Part shown: one piece after another, positions 35,390 through 45,252 of the stretch
Layout: every line of letters begins with the position of its first letter
Numbering within the stretch: position 1 is the first letter of the stretch
From: Anolis sagrei
Lineage: Eukaryota; Chordata; Lepidosauria; Squamata; Anolidae
NCBI RefSeq assembly: GCF_037176765.1
Contig: NC_090022.1
Location: 88,609,891 to 88,673,890, forward strand
Direction of reading: 5' to 3'
Length of the DNA stretch: 64,000 nucleotides
Position numbers and translations under genes: made by a program
The notes under the pieces: model-generated
The model's database searches: none
What the model was told of the DNA's origin: nothing
Seen by the model: the letters and a program-made list of their open reading frames with translations, nothing else

Positions 35390-36493
35390 TCAGATATTTG
35401 CAGGCATATTGTTTAATTTCATGGAGACTTTTGACACATCAGTGTTAACAGTTGAAAGAGCAATGTTTTCATATAATTCTTGAGATTCAAAACATCTGAA
35501 GTTGTGAAACAGAATCACCAAATCCTTTTGAAAATTCTTGTTGAGAAATCCATAGAAAAATGGATTGACACAAGTGGAGATCATGGCTACCAAATGGCAC
35601 AAAATAAATATCACATTGTGATGGCAACTAATCAGGGCCTCATAGTTCCAGTCAAACATAACATTAAATACGTTCAAAGGTAACCAACATGCTCCAAAGG
35701 TCACAACAATTGAAATCAACATTGCATTAATCCTTTTGCTTTCATTGAGTCTGTTCTCATTCTCCTTTATGTTATCTACTTTCCCATACCTCTTCTGAAG
35801 ACACACAAATATCTTCAAGTAACAGATGAAAATGAAACCTAGTGGGAAGAAGTACTGGCAAACTAACATAGTGGTTGTATAGCCTCGTCGTTCTTCAATG
35901 GAAGGCCACATCTCAATACAGACAACTTTGTTCATATAGATATCACTGTGGTTACTGAGGGGATGATCAGCAATTTGGTGAAATATAAAAAATGGTGTTG
36001 ATATTATGATAGAAAATGCCCAGATGAAGACAATGCCCCAGAAGGCATGTGAAATTTTGGGCTTCCAACCCCGTGGGTTCACTATTAATTGATACCTTTC
36101 AATGGCAATTAGTACAAGTGAGAATGTAGAGACAGTGACAGACATGCTTTGTACAAAGTTATTCATTTTACACATAGCTTCTCCAAAAACCCAGTAATCC
36201 ATCAAAGTATATGCAGCAGTGAAGGGAATGCACATGACACTGATGAGAATATCAGACACAGAGAGGTTGGCAATCAAAATGTTAGTGACATTTTGGCTTT
36301 CTTTCTGTTTCCCAATGATAACAATCAGGCAGAGATTGCCAAGAAGTCCTACTAATGTGACTATGGCATAAGCTGTGATGAGCAAGAAGACCGCAGGAAA
36401 AGATGGCTGGCAGGTCTCAAAGTGGGAAAACGGGGAGTGACTGCTGTTTTCAGCAGGTGGATCCATGGTGGCCTCTTGGACGACTTTATCCAT
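35390..36493 (-). CDS. NPY6R: Neuropeptide Y receptor type 6 (Y1-subfamily GPCR), intact
   Basis: This is a 367-residue rhodopsin-like receptor in one uninterrupted exon. Seen: N-glycosylation sites at N16 and N181, seven hydrophobic segments (TM1 about 34-60 to TM7 about 294-316), the TM3 cysteine C108 that pairs with C192 in loop 2, ERY at 132-134 in place of DRY, CWLP at 269-272, NPFFY at 310-314, and C334 as a likely palmitoylation site. D281, in the FDWN motif at the top of TM6, matches the Y1 aspartate known to contact the arginine of NPY/PYY, and Q115 matches the Y1 TM3 glutamine. The tail (YENIALST..NTDVSK..PANI) resembles mammalian y6 rather than Y1, Y2, Y4 or Y5. Family knowledge: Gi-coupled plasma-membrane receptor for NPY, PYY or pancreatic polypeptide. 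Human NPY6R is a pseudogene; this copy has no break. The upstream in-frame GTG is not a start. M1 or M10 is the initiator; M10 has the better Kozak context. Confidence 0.93.
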   Translation of the reverse strand: MDKVVQEATMDPPAENSSHSPFSHFETCQPSFPAVFLLITAYAIVTLVGLLGNLCLIVIIGKQKESQNVTNILIANLSVSDILISVMCIPFTAAYTLMDYWVFGEAMCKMNNFVQSMSVTVSTFSLVLIAIERYQLIVNPRGWKPKISHAFWGIVFIWAFSIIISTPFFIFHQIADHPLSNHSDIYMNKVVCIEMWPSIEERRGYTTTMLVCQYFFPLGFIFICYLKIFVCLQKRYGKVDNIKENENRLNESKRINAMLISIVVTFGACWLPLNVFNVMFDWNYEALISCHHNVIFILCHLVAMISTCVNPFFYGFLNKNFQKDLVILFHNFRCFESQELYENIALSTVNTDVSKVSMKLNNMPANI

Positions 36494-36499
36494 CACGAA

Positions 36500-36530
36500 A
36501 TACCCCTGAAATTACAGGTATAATTAGAAC
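36500..36530 (-). promoter_or_regulatory. NPY6R: Probable 3' splice acceptor just upstream of the NPY6R start
   Basis: On the minus strand the bases before the ATG read a branch-point-like TTCTAAT, a T-rich tract and TTTCAG, with the AG at 36507-36506. This would leave a 12-nt 5' UTR stub (36505-36494) on the coding exon. An intron close to the start codon is usual in NPY1R-type genes. The upstream non-coding exon was not identified, so the promoter cannot be placed. Confidence 0.5.
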
Positions 36531-36659
36531 TGAGAACTCTCTGTTTTGGGTCTTCTTTGCATGCTGATGAAATAAATTAGTCTTTTGAGATTAATTTAAT
36601 ACTGTTCTTTTTAATAAGGAATTTCTGAAGATACACACACATGCACAGCCACTAACTTA

Positions 36660-36934
36660 GGAGCCCTTGGTGGCGCAGTGGGTTAAACTCCTGTGCCGGC
36701 AGGACTGAAGACCAACAGGTCGCAGGTTCAAATCCGGGGAGAGGTGGATGAGCTCCCTCTATCAGCTCCAGCTCCTCATGCGGGGACATGAGAGAAGCCT
36801 CCCACAAGGATGATAAACACATCAAATCATCTGGGCGTCCCCTGGGCAAAGTTCTTGCAGACGGCCAATTCTCTCACACCAGAAGCGACTTGCAGTTTCT
36901 CAAGTCGCTCCTGACACGACAAAAAAAAAAAAAA
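36660..36934 (+). repeat. tRNA-derived SINE, family S2, young, upstream of NPY6R
   Basis: Head GGAGCCCTTGGTGGCGCAGT with B box GGTTCAAATCC, body CATGAGAGAAGCCTCCCAC, a 3' hairpin GCGACTT...AAGTCGC, end CTCCTGACACGAC plus A(14). The 12-bp duplication GCCACTAACTTA lies at 36648-36659 and 36935-36946. It lies 167 bp upstream of the NPY6R ATG, opposite to the gene, probably in the 5' UTR intron. Confidence 0.92.
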
Positions 36935-37032
36935 GCCACTAACTTAAAACAACTAGAGCAAGCTATCAATTGTTACAACAGAAAGTCCTGTAGAGCTCCA
37001 GGGAACATGCAAGCTTTGTTTCAATAAACCTC

Positions 37033-37222
37033 TTAGGCTGACTCTGCACTATAGAATAAATGCAACTTGATATCACTTTAATCGCCACATATAAATGCTG
37101 GGATTTGTAATTTGGTGTAGCACCAGCAGTTTTTGGCAGAAAGGCTTTGTAAGACTACACTATCCACGATTCCATAGAATTGAACCATGGCAGTCAAAGA
37201 GGTGACAAGGTGTATTAATTCT
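37033..37222. mobile_element. Fold-back MITE family B
   Basis: TGCACTATAGAATAAATGCA, GCTGGGATTTGTAATTTGGT on the left; GATTCCATAGAATTGAACCA, TGGCAGTCAAAGAGGTGACA, TATTAATTCTATAAGG on the right. Confidence 0.75.
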
Positions 37223-37330
37223 ATAAGGTAGGTGCAAGTTGGAAGAGACCTCGTGGGCTATCCAGTCCAACCCCCTTCCAAGAAACAGGAAAATCACATT
37301 CAAAGAGATTTCCTTTGGTGCAGAGGAGAG
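37223..37330 (-). repeat. CR1 LINE extreme 3' end
   Basis: GTTGGAAGAGACCTCGTGGG, CTATCCAGTCCAACCCCCTT, CCAAGAAACAGGAAAATCAC, antisense CR1 end. Confidence 0.75.
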
Positions 37331-38408
37331 CAATGGGAACACATATGGCAAAGTCTGCTCTAACAATGAAGGTTCACCAAGGAAAACTTCATTTGTGTAC
37401 ATGTGGAAAGATTGCTGTACAGGGTCAGTAAATATGATCAGATCTCTCTGTCTTACTGCCTTAGAAAATATGATTTAAGTTCATTGCTGTGTCTCATGTT
37501 GGCGTCTCTCCACCATTTCTTGCACATGCACATTCTTGCTTTCAAATTGAAAAATGGAAATCTTTATATTGCTTGCAAAAATTGATGCCACATTGCATGT
37601 CTCAACACTGTGCTGATTGCAGGAGGATATTACATGGCAACCTTCCTTCATGGGTATTCCTAACTATAATGAACACCAACAGATAAGCTACTGGAAAACA
37701 GACGAAAGACTGTGGACTTTCTTGTACTGCTGTGAGAGACCCAAGGCTTTTTCTCCTAACAGTATAGGAAAAAAGATAAACCTCTCTCTAAATTTATTTG
37801 TAATCTCTCCACCCTACTAAAATGGGGGGAGGCAACAGTCCCATCTTTTGCAAATGGCAAGAAAAGTCAGTGGAAGAAACTAGTTCAGCACCAGGTACAA
37901 CTTTGGAACAGATGCTATTAGTAATAATAATAATGGGTCTAAGCTGGGACCATGTTTGAGAAGCCTTTCAGTAAATATACTTATTTCTTTCCTCCATATA
38001 TGACATCTGGAGGGAAAAAGCCATCAAACAAGACTAGTTTCTGGCAGAACCTGGATTCCAGTGGGACACTTTCAAAATAAGACAGATTTAATGATATGAT
38101 TGAAAACAGGTGTTTCTAAACGACACCAGTTGCTTTGGCTTCTGCCTTATTATGGGGAAGGAGTAAATCCACCACAGGTAAATCTCCATGAGTCTCATGA
38201 GACTTTCAGCAATTTGGATCCCACTGTTTGTTCATTCTGTTTATCATCACCAGAATAAAAAACTGCTGTGTAATTATTTCCAACCTATTTCCTAATTTTC
38301 ATACTTAAGATATTATTGTCCCCTGCTTTGCAAATTATTTCCAGATTTACATTTATCTTGTGACCCTTTTTCTCAAAATCTGTTTAATTATGTCATTTCA
38401 CATTTATA
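37331..38408. other. Intergenic, nothing recognised
   Basis: Several short frames at 37239-37820 without family features. No repeat named. Confidence 0.4.
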
Positions 38409-38744
38409 CAGATGGCCCTCTACATTTATGGGTTTGACATTTGCGGAATTGATTATTCACAGATATTATTAAAATCTTTCTAATCTCTAGTTTCTCCAGC
38501 TTGACTCCTTAGTGCTTTGCATGCAATTTTCATGCTTCTTGGCAGGGGGTTGGACTGGATGGTCCAAGAGGTCTCTTCCAACTCTATAATTCAACTTCTG
38601 CCAGAATTATACCAGAGTTATGATGGAGGACCTAGAGATTCCCAGGTAAGTATTCTAAAATGTTAAAAAAGTTTTTTTCTTTACAGTTTTCCCACTTTCA
38701 CTGGCGTCTTGTACTTCCGACTCCAGTGAATGTGGAGGGCTGAC
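38409..38744. mobile_element. Tigger-like MITE flanked by TA, carrying a CR1 insert
   Basis: Ends CAGATGGCCCTCTACATTTA and CAGTGAATGTGGAGGGCTGAC are inverted repeats flanked by TA (38407-38408, 38745-38746). A CR1 3' end (about 38515-38590, GCTTCTTGGCAGGGGGTTGG) sits inside. Confidence 0.75.
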
Positions 38745-38985
38745 TATGATAACTTAGATATTTTTATTATTTATTAAAATACTTATATTCTGTCTTATGA
38801 ATGAGGATCTCAAAGTGGCATACAGTGAATCAACTTAGGACAATAAATCACAATAGCAACATTTTAAAATATTTTAATATATTAAAACATATCTCACTTA
38901 ATACTAATTTTATTCTGTATATTTCCTCAAACTCTGAATTACCCTACATATATCTTGTCAAAGATAGATATAAACAATGGAATTT

Positions 38986-39331
38986 TTAGGGATATTTATA
39001 CAGTAAGGCAAGGAGCCGCCCGGTTCCTTGCATTACTGTATAAATATCCCTAAAATAGGGATATTTTAGGGAAAGGTCGCAGGTTTGATTTTGGCAAGAG
39101 GCGTGAGCTGCCGCTGTCAGCCCCAGCTTTTGCCAACCTAACAGTTTGAAAACATGCAAATGTGAGTAGATCAATAGGTACCGCTCTGGCGGGAAGACCT
39201 TGGAGATGACCTTGGAGATGACTACGGACACCGGCTCTTAGGCTTAGAAATGGAGATGAGCACCACACCCCAGAGTTGGATACGACTGGACTTAATGTCA
39301 GGGGAAAACCTTTACCTATACAGTAATGCAA
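38986..39331 (+). repeat. SINE family S1 with its 5' part replaced by an inverted flank
   Basis: Target duplication TATACAGTAAGGCAA (38997-39011) and TATACAGTAATGCAA (39317-39331). After the SINE start GGAGCCGCCCGG (39012-39023) the normal head is missing; instead TCCTTGCATTACTGTATAAA and TATCCCTAAAA (39025-39055) form the reverse complement of the left flank. SINE sequence resumes at AAAGGTCGCAGG near 39063. Confidence 0.85.
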
Positions 39332-39378
39332 CCTTACATGTTGCTTAGACTTATTGCTCCGAGTATCCCAAAACTCTT

Positions 39379-39690
39379 ACAGGCTGTCCCTAGGTTATGA
39401 ATAAGATAGGTTCTGTAGGTTTGTTCTTAAGTTGAATTTGTATGTAAGTTGGAAAAGATACATTTTTAAAGTGTAACTCCAGCCAAAAATATATTGATTT
39501 AGTTTTGGATAGCCTAGGGAAGAATTAACACCCCTGTGGTGTTTGTTTTGCTATCTGTGCCTTGTTTGGAAGATTTCACCTCACTTTCTGTCCCTGTGAC
39601 CATTGGATTTTGAAAATGTTGAGTTGATTGGTGAGAAAGTGGAGACACCTTTTTCCCATGATAACTCTTCCAGGAGTGAATTTCTATTGA
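39379..39690 (+). repeat. Tigger-like DNA transposon fragment
   Basis: ACAGGCTGTCCCTAGGTTAT, GTTTGTTCTTAAGTTGAATT, TGTATGTAAGTTGGAAAAGA, CCCTGTGACCATTGGATTTT. The right limit is not clear. Confidence 0.5.
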
Positions 39691-40693
39691 ATTGTGGGTC
39701 AGCTTTTGGCTGATGCAAGTGGAAATTTTGGCTGATGCAAATGGAAACCTTATTTCAAAATCTAGGGAGACTGACAAAAATGCTTTTAAAAGCACTGATT
39801 TCATTTGGAGGTGAGTATGAACTTTGGCAACGCTTATGGCAAATGTATGCCTCTGGCAGGCAGAAATAGGTCTGTGGCAGCTCTATTCTAAAAGCTTGAA
39901 TCTTTTTAATTTTCTGCCTCCCTATATCTCTGTTTAATTGCTTTATGATAAGCCAGTTCTTTGTTGTTTTTATTATGTAATAACAGTGATGCTGAATTTT
40001 AGGTAGAGCTTTAGCAAATTTCTTTACACTGCCTGCCTGTGTTGCAAGCCATACAGAACAGCCTGACAAAATTCTCACAGGAATACAGACATTTCCTTTC
40101 AGTAGCTAAAATATGACTCACCGTGGTCCATTGATGAAGTGACACTGAAATATAAACCAGGAGCAATCAGTCTTCGCTTCTCACAGTCAGTGTCCTGCTG
40201 TTACAAGTCAAAGCCAAGATGAGGAAGGAAAACAGGGGAGATATAAGAGGCAATGCAAATAATCATCCTTATCTTTTTCTACATAAGCTTTCATGGTTGG
40301 ATTCTAGTTAATTACACATTAGGGTGTTTCCAGATGAAGCTTATAATGTAAGTCGTCCACATTTGCAGAATTTTAGCAGGATCAAGGTGTTACTGGATTC
40401 CAGCTATAACTGTCCTGTGTTTCTCCACCACATCCAATACTTTATTTCTAATTAGACAAGATGTTAAGGAGGGAAAGACCGAAAAGCTGCACATGCTTTT
40501 CTGTGGCAGCAGTACATGGTACTAAATCCCTATTGGTACACTATATTAGAGTAGGCAGAGCAAAAGGAATAGAAAAGGTCAGGGTGCTCTAATTGTGAAT
40601 GAATTTTGAAAATGGGCCACACTAGCCATTTTGTCTGCTTTCCCTTGCCACTGCTCCATGTCCCAAGAAAGGGCCACTTTTAGCATAATATCA
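39691..40693. other. Intergenic, nothing recognised
   Basis: A 107-codon minus-strand frame at 39755-40078 has no recognisable domain. Confidence 0.35.
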
Positions 40694-40905
40694 ATAATTG
40701 GGTTGCTGTGAGTTTTCTGGGTTGTATGGTCATGTTCCAGAAGCATTCTCTTCTGACATTTTGCCCACATCTATGACAGGCATCCTTAAACCCTCAACCT
40801 CTGAGGGTGCCTGCCATATATGTGGGTGAAATGTCAGGAGAGAATGCTTCTGGAACATGGCCATACAACCCGGAAAACTCTCACCAACCCAGTTATTCCA
40901 GCCAT
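40694..40905. mobile_element. Fold-back MITE family E, short copy
   Basis: TTGCTGTGAGTTTTCTGGGT, GTTCCAGAAGCATTCTCTTC on the left mirrors GAGAGAATGCTTCTGGAACA, CCCGGAAAACTCTCACCAAC on the right, with a small loop at about 40795. Confidence 0.8.
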
Positions 40906-41284
40906 GAAAGCTTTTGTCAACACAATATGGATAATGTCAAAAAGCCTTTATTTGTTTTTTTTTGTTTTGTTTTGTAGAGTTGACCTTCATGGTATTTTTC
41001 TTTTGAAGTGCGGGCAAACATAGTTACACACAACTGGAGTTCAGTAGTGTTGACTTTAGCATTGCAATTTGTAATGGCTCATTACAGGAGATCTTTTAAC
41101 AGTGATTTGAAGGCCATCTCTTAGAAGTGCATTAGCTGTGGATTCTTGCATGAGAAGGAACTGGACTATACTGACCTTACAGTCTCGTCCAACTCTATGG
41201 CAATTTGAACCAGGAATGATAAAGTCATATCTTGTGTTTGTTGGATTTTCATCCTTGTTCTGTGTATTTTAATATGTGTATTTC
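40906..41284. other. Intergenic with a weak CR1-like scrap
   Basis: GAACTGGACTATACTGACCT and CCAACTCTATGG at 41158-41200 resemble a degraded CR1 end. TTTTGTTTTG repeats at 40953-40977. Confidence 0.4.
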
Positions 41285-41720
41285 AGAGACAGAGCAGACT
41301 TGTTTTCTTCTGCCTTGGAGACTGGGACTCGGAGCAATGAGTTCAAGTTACAGGAAAGGAGATTCCACTTGAACAACTGGAAAAACTTCTTGACTATAAG
41401 AGCTGTTCAACACTGAAACTCTCTGCCTTGGATTGTGGTGGAGGCTCCTTCCTTGGAAGCTTTTAAACAGAGTTTAGATGGTCATCTGTCAGGGGTACTT
41501 CAATTGTGCTTTTCCTGAATGTAAGGGGGTGTGATTAGATCAGTGGTTCTCAGCCTCTGGGTTCCCAGGTGTTTTGGCCTGCAACTCCCAGAAATCCCAG
41601 CCAGTTTACCAGCTGTTAGGATTTCTGAGAGTTGAAGGCCAAAATATCTGGCGACCCACAGATTGAGAACCACTGGACTAGATGGTCTATGTGGGCAAGT
41701 TCTGCAATTCTATGAATATA
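41285..41720 (+). repeat. CR1 LINE 3' end split by a hAT MITE
   Basis: GGAAAGGAGATTCCACTTGA, GGTGGAGGCTCCTTCCTTGG, GATGGTCATCTGTCAGGGGT up to 41540; after the MITE, CTAGATGGTCTATGTGGGCA and GCAATTCTATGAAT complete the CR1 tail. Confidence 0.85.
41541..41675. mobile_element. hAT-type fold-back MITE with 8-bp TSD
   Basis: TIRs CAGTGGTTCTCAGCCTCTGG and AGATTGAGAACCACTG. Flanks GATTAGAT (41533-41540) and GACTAGAT (41676-41683), 7 of 8. The interior (CCAGGTGTTTTGG, CCAGCCAGTTTACCAGCTGT) is shared with family D although the ends differ. Confidence 0.85.
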
Positions 41721-41848
41721 TGCATTTTACTGAATGTTTTATGTTTTATGTATTTTTAACTGTCTTGTGCCCCACCTTAACCCATGAAGGGAGATGGGTA
41801 AGAAAACAAAATTGTTGTTATTACTACTCCTCCTCCTCCTCCTCCTCT
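41705..41848 (+). repeat. L2-like LINE 3' end with simple repeat
   Basis: GTCTTGTGCCCCACCTTAAC, CATGAAGGGAGATGGGTAAG, then TTATTACTACTCCTCCTCCT, a (CTC)n run to 41848. Confidence 0.55.
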
Positions 41849-43444
41849 AGAGGTAAAAAAGGGATGTAATACTATAGGATGCATCATGGGGATGTAATAC
41901 TATAAGATGCATCTTTTGTCTTTCACACATAATACTGTAGTGTTCCTCACCCCCTACCCCTTGCAAAATGCCAAAAAAATATAGGGGAAGCATATCACTG
42001 TCTAAACACACCATCTACACAAATCTTTTGCGTACATCACTTAAATATCTTCAGCTTCGTTAGAGACTGGCATAGAAGTCTATCCTGTGTTACCATACCA
42101 AGACTACCTTGTTACTTCACGCTTCTGCTCTAAAACAAAACAAGAGCCAGTGTGCTTCAGCAAAGTAAATGCTCATATCTTTAGGTTACAACCAGACTTT
42201 TGATCTACAAAGCTGGGAGACAGACACTAACATTGGATGTAAATGGACACTACCATGCCTTTGATCATCTCTGAAGAGTGCAAACATCGTGGAAATTAGC
42301 CCAGCTGTGGACACAGTAAGCAATACAGCTGGCCAGTTGTCGTCTAGCTCGATAAAGTGTTCTGTAGAATGTAAAAACTTTTGTTACATTTTAGCATACC
42401 TGCTAAAGATTACCAAACTTCAATGTTTGTTAATAGTTCCTACTACCCTTAGATGGGGATCTCTTAATCCCTGTTCAAATTTGAAATGTTGTAAGTTTGT
42501 AGATGTCCATTGAGTCCCAGTCCCTGCAACCACCACACATTGATGGAGAAGATCTACAAAGGTTGCTGCTACCATATTTGTGCTGAACTTGGTTACATAA
42601 ATTCACACAGTCAGCAAGTCCAATAAGACAGATGTGCTTTGTATCTAGGTCCAGTTTACACTATTAGGCACAATTGCATAGCTCATACACTGGACTGATA
42701 GTGTATGGGCTGATATATTTTCAGCTAATAAGTGTCACAGATATATACCACATACATGTTCTTCTGGTCTTCAATAGAGTTTAATTGCAAACATTTTAAA
42801 AGCTTAACAATTCCTTCTTTCCCATATAACAAGAACGTGATATTGTAATTGGGTTTGTCAGTACATGTCTAACACAGAAGACACTATGTAATATATTTGT
42901 TGATGAACATGATCTCTTTAAGGTGCCACTGTTGAAAAACAGAAGTGGTATTGGCTATGCGTTGATATACACAAATCCAGCAGAGCTTTGCCCATTGTTT
43001 TGTATTTACTGTATTTGATATATGTAAAACTAGATCCCATTCCTATATGGAAACTGTGTGATGATAATATAATCTCTTCTGCTGATTGATGACAGCAAAA
43101 TATACATTAATGTACATCACCCAGGGAAAGATGTACTCCTAGCTATACTGTATTCATATACAGTTCTGCAAATGGTATCTCAATTGAATTTCTATCCATT
43201 CCTGTTGCTGGTGATGGCTGGTGAAATTGCTGTATTTGACAGGAATTGCTTCATGTAGATGGCACCATGATATTTTGTATGTTTTTAGGCCTAGAATGAT
43301 AGCACTATGTGGCTGCATAAGAAATCCAATGCAAGACGGTCTACAATATGAATTGCTCATCCCTAAATGATGTACACATAAAGAAGTGAGTAACGTTGTA
43401 CGTCAATGGATGTTGAATTGTAGGGGGAAATGGTTCCTTTTCAT
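41849..43444. other. Intergenic, nothing recognised
   Basis: AT-rich DNA with a short duplicated phrase (GGATGTAATACTATA at 41861 and 41890). No gene or known repeat. Confidence 0.4.
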
Positions 43445-43520
43445 GGCTCATTTATTTATTTAGTTTTAATTACTTTATTTTTATCCTGCCTTTCTTCCAA
43501 TATTCGTTCCAAGATGCAAG
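43445..43520 (-). repeat. L2-like LINE 3' end scrap
   Basis: TTTATTTATTTAGTTTTAAT, TTTTTATCCTGCCTTTCTTC. Confidence 0.5.
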
Positions 43521-43921
43521 TGTTCACTGAATACTGGACTCATCAAGACGTGAGCACATATGGAATATCAGAATCCAGGGTTCAAGCATGCTAGAGACAA
43601 ATGTTTGGTGCATTGTAGTTTGGAAGTTAGCAATGCACTTGATTTAGAGTTGGGTTTTTTATATATTACAAAGATCCAACCTTTGCAATACCTTTTGGGT
43701 TCATACACTTGTTCTCTCAATGCTTATATCAAAACTAAACAGAACCGGGAACTGTGCCTCACTTGTTAGCTACTGTATAATCCTCCTTCTACTTGGAAGG
43801 CACGTTAGACTATAATTACATGTTACGAATATTGATGTATACAAAAGTTGGATTATATTTCTGGAAGGAGGGAGAAACTTTGGAGAAGATCATCAAGGAT
43901 TGAGGGGAATAGCCGTTAACC
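43521..43921. other. Intergenic, nothing recognised
   Basis: No gene or repeat identified. Confidence 0.35.
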
Positions 43922-44100
43922 CAAGCATGGGCCAACTTGGGTCCTCCAGGTGTTTTGGACTTCAACTCTCTCAATTTCTAACAGCCTCAGGGTCCTTCCT
44001 TTCCCCCCTCAACTGCTTAAGTGGAAAGGGCCTGAGGCTGTTAGGAATTGTGGGTGTTGAAGTTCAAAACACCTGGAGGGCTGAAGTTTGCCCATGCCTA
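43922..44100. mobile_element. hAT MITE family D, long copy
   Basis: CAAGCATGGGCCAACTTGGG and GCTGAAGTTTGCCCATGCCT arms, with a longer loop than the other copies (TCCTTTCCCCCCTCAACTGC). Flanking octamers CGTTAACC and CCTTACCA match at 5 of 8. Confidence 0.8.
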
Positions 44101-45218
44101 CCTTACCATAACAAACTCAGAAGAGGGAGGAGGTTAACACCTTCAGACAGCTTCTGTGCTGTAAACCTTTCTACAGTCTTTTTTATATGCTTTACCAGGA
44201 AGCTTCTCTTTTGATTCTTACTGCAATATGCATTATTGCATTTTTATAGAACATCTTATTTGAAATGCATTTTTATTTCAATGGGAGACTGACTCAGCTT
44301 GCCAACTGAAGTGCCTTGTGAATCAACAAAAGCCAGTTTTGGAGGGTCTCCAGGAAAGGATTCCCATTGGCTCAGGAAAGGGCAAAAGCCATGGAGGGGG
44401 AGGCAAAATCAGCAACAGTGCTGACCCCACACTCTGTGTACATTCAGAGGTGCAGCTGTTGTATTGCAAACAAAGTTATCACCAGCCATGTGTTAGACCT
44501 GTAGCTGCTTCCATTGCAGATTTTTTTAGCCTAGTCTCAATGGCACCATACATATATTTATGATGTGTAAATCAACCCACAAATGAAGATGACTACTTTT
44601 TTTTAGAGAGAGGGCGACACTGATAAAACCTGGTAAACTTAACTCAAAATTAAAATAACTCTTTCCCCCCAATAATGGAACAGTGGCTTTGCCTTTCATA
44701 AAACAGTGAAATATACGGGTCCTGGTTATTTTGATTGCATTTGATCAATTGTTCTTCTTTTAACATTTGTTCTGAATTGTTTAAAAATATATTATCTCTT
44801 TCCTTGTTATATGTTTCGCTTATTTTTTTCTGTATTACTTTCTTGCTTCTTATATATTATGGAAAACTTGAAAACAAAAATGCATCTACAAGAAACCATA
44901 TAATTATCTTTCTGTTTCTTACAAGGAGCATTCAGATTTAAAAGCACTGTACTGTTGTAACAGACTTCTGTTGGGATTCCTCTGGAATAAGCAGTAGTAC
45001 TAAAGCTACTGAAGTCAGAGGCATTCCAGCACTCAGAAAAGAGCTGTATTATTTGCTAAGGGTACATTTGCTGGAAAAAAATTGTGTGCAAATCTATCCG
45101 AGTTTTGGGATTATGCACAAGGACTAATGTATAGAACCAGATGTATCAAAACTTTATTTTGACTATAGTGTATTTCCATATTAGGTTCTAGTTTTGTAAG
45201 CAATCTGTGGAACAATAC

Positions 45219-45252
<34 letters not shown>

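Noticed and set aside
36494-36496. Upstream in-frame GTG as NPY6R start
   Set aside because: Non-ATG start without support; the ATG follows immediately and a splice acceptor lies just upstream.
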